Positions 4,865 to 5,193 of a DNA stretch of 5,193 bases are shown here, piece by piece (within the stretch, counting starts at the first letter, position 1; each line of letters opens with the position of its first letter). The stretch comes from Actinomycetes bacterium. GTDB lineage: Bacteria > Actinomycetota > Actinomycetes > Propionibacteriales > Propionibacteriaceae. The stretch is taken from contig JAKOQD010000235.1 of NCBI GenBank assembly GCA_029778515.1, positions 1-5,193 on the forward strand, written 5' to 3'. A program made the position numbers and the translations under genes. The notes below the pieces were generated by a model. That model saw only the letters and a program-made list of their open reading frames with translations. It had not been told where the DNA came from and did not search any database.

Positions 4865-5193
4865 ATGTGGCCAGCATCGCAGCCGAGGCTTGTGGGAACC
4901 GCGTGCGCGCTGCGTCCGCTGACGGATCGGGACGTGTCGAATTTGGTCGCGGCGTGCCGGGATCCGGAGATCGCCCGCTTCACCCGGGTTCCAGTGCCGT
5001 ACACCGAAGCCGACGCGAGGTCGTTCGTCAGCCTCGCCGGGCACGCCTGGCAGAGTCGCGAGGGCAGCTGGTTCGCCATTGCCGACGCCGCTGATGAATT
5101 GATCGGCGCCTGCTCGGTGATGGACGTGAACCAAAGTGGGTCCGCCGCTGAGATCGGCTACTGGGTGGCACCGGCAGCGCGCGGACGCGGCGC
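4865..5193 (+). CDS. GNAT family N-acetyltransferase (RimJ/RimL-like), C-terminus cut by window
   Basis: The first 109 codons of an acetyl-CoA-dependent N-acetyltransferase; the frame is open to the window end. After a short leader it reads CALRPLTDRDVSNLVAACRDPEIARFT (14-40), the N-terminal strand and helix typical of RimJ/RimL-type GNATs. Next come PYTEADARSFV (45-55) and the core strand WFAIADAADELIGACSV (69-85). EIGYWVAPAARGRG (96-109) is the start of motif A, the acetyl-CoA pyrophosphate-binding loop (R-G-R-G). Family members acetylate ribosomal protein N-termini, amino acids or small amines; the substrate here is unknown. The ATG at 4865 is chosen because a -10 box lies six bases upstream and family similarity starts soon after. 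It diverges from the MATE gene. An export and acetylation pair for toxic compounds is conceivable, but nothing beyond adjacency supports it. Confidence 0.85.
   Translation, partial: MWPASQPRLVGTACALRPLTDRDVSNLVAACRDPEIARFTRVPVPYTEADARSFVSLAGHAWQSREGSWFAIADAADELIGACSVMDVNQSGSAAEIGYWVAPAARGRG

Noticed and set aside
4651..5079. Minus-strand ORF with repeated SGIVW motif
   Set aside because: The repeats come from translating the 21-bp DNA array, and the rest is antisense to the acetyltransferase gene.

Overview
The window looks like a chromosomal segment of a high-GC actinobacterium. The coding regions are strongly G+C-rich with third positions dominated by G and C. Several promoters have the form TANNNT followed by 6-7 bases and then directly an ATG or GTG, the leaderless architecture common in Actinobacteria. 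The gene content (guaA, metY, cysK, a small AroQ chorismate mutase, a DinF-like MATE exporter, a GNAT acetyltransferase) is core metabolic or housekeeping rather than mobile. I cannot assign a genus; a member of the Propionibacteriales or a neighbouring order is only a guess.

Layout. Positions 1-198 (minus) hold the first 66 codons of GMP synthase guaA, cut by the window edge. Diverging from it is a short leaderless upstream ORF (281-352, plus) that encodes a 23-residue peptide with four consecutive cysteine codons. It sits in the leader of a two-gene sulfur operon: metY (O-acetylhomoserine sulfhydrylase, 467-1750) and cysK (cysteine synthase, 1803-2735). A perfect 29-bp inverted repeat (2778-2837) follows cysK. 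A 94-residue chorismate mutase (2910-3194, plus) comes next and converges on a DinF-type MATE transporter (3307-4641, minus). The MATE gene diverges from a partial GNAT acetyltransferase (4865-5193, plus). The gap between those two carries 21-bp tandem repeats and an imperfect inverted-repeat element.

How the parts work together. MetY and CysK both fix sulfide onto O-acetylated amino acids, giving homocysteine and cysteine respectively. The poly-Cys leader ORF would let the translating ribosome sense charged tRNA-Cys and set expression of the operon. The leader contains an almost perfect 10-bp complement to the metY Shine-Dalgarno region (9 of 10 pairs), and a local hairpin that competes for the same bases. 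This matches the general logic of the cysteine-responsive leaderless poly-Cys ORFs described in mycobacteria. It is the most interesting system in the window and lies in a reading frame too short for ordinary gene callers. The remaining genes have no evident functional link to the sulfur operon.
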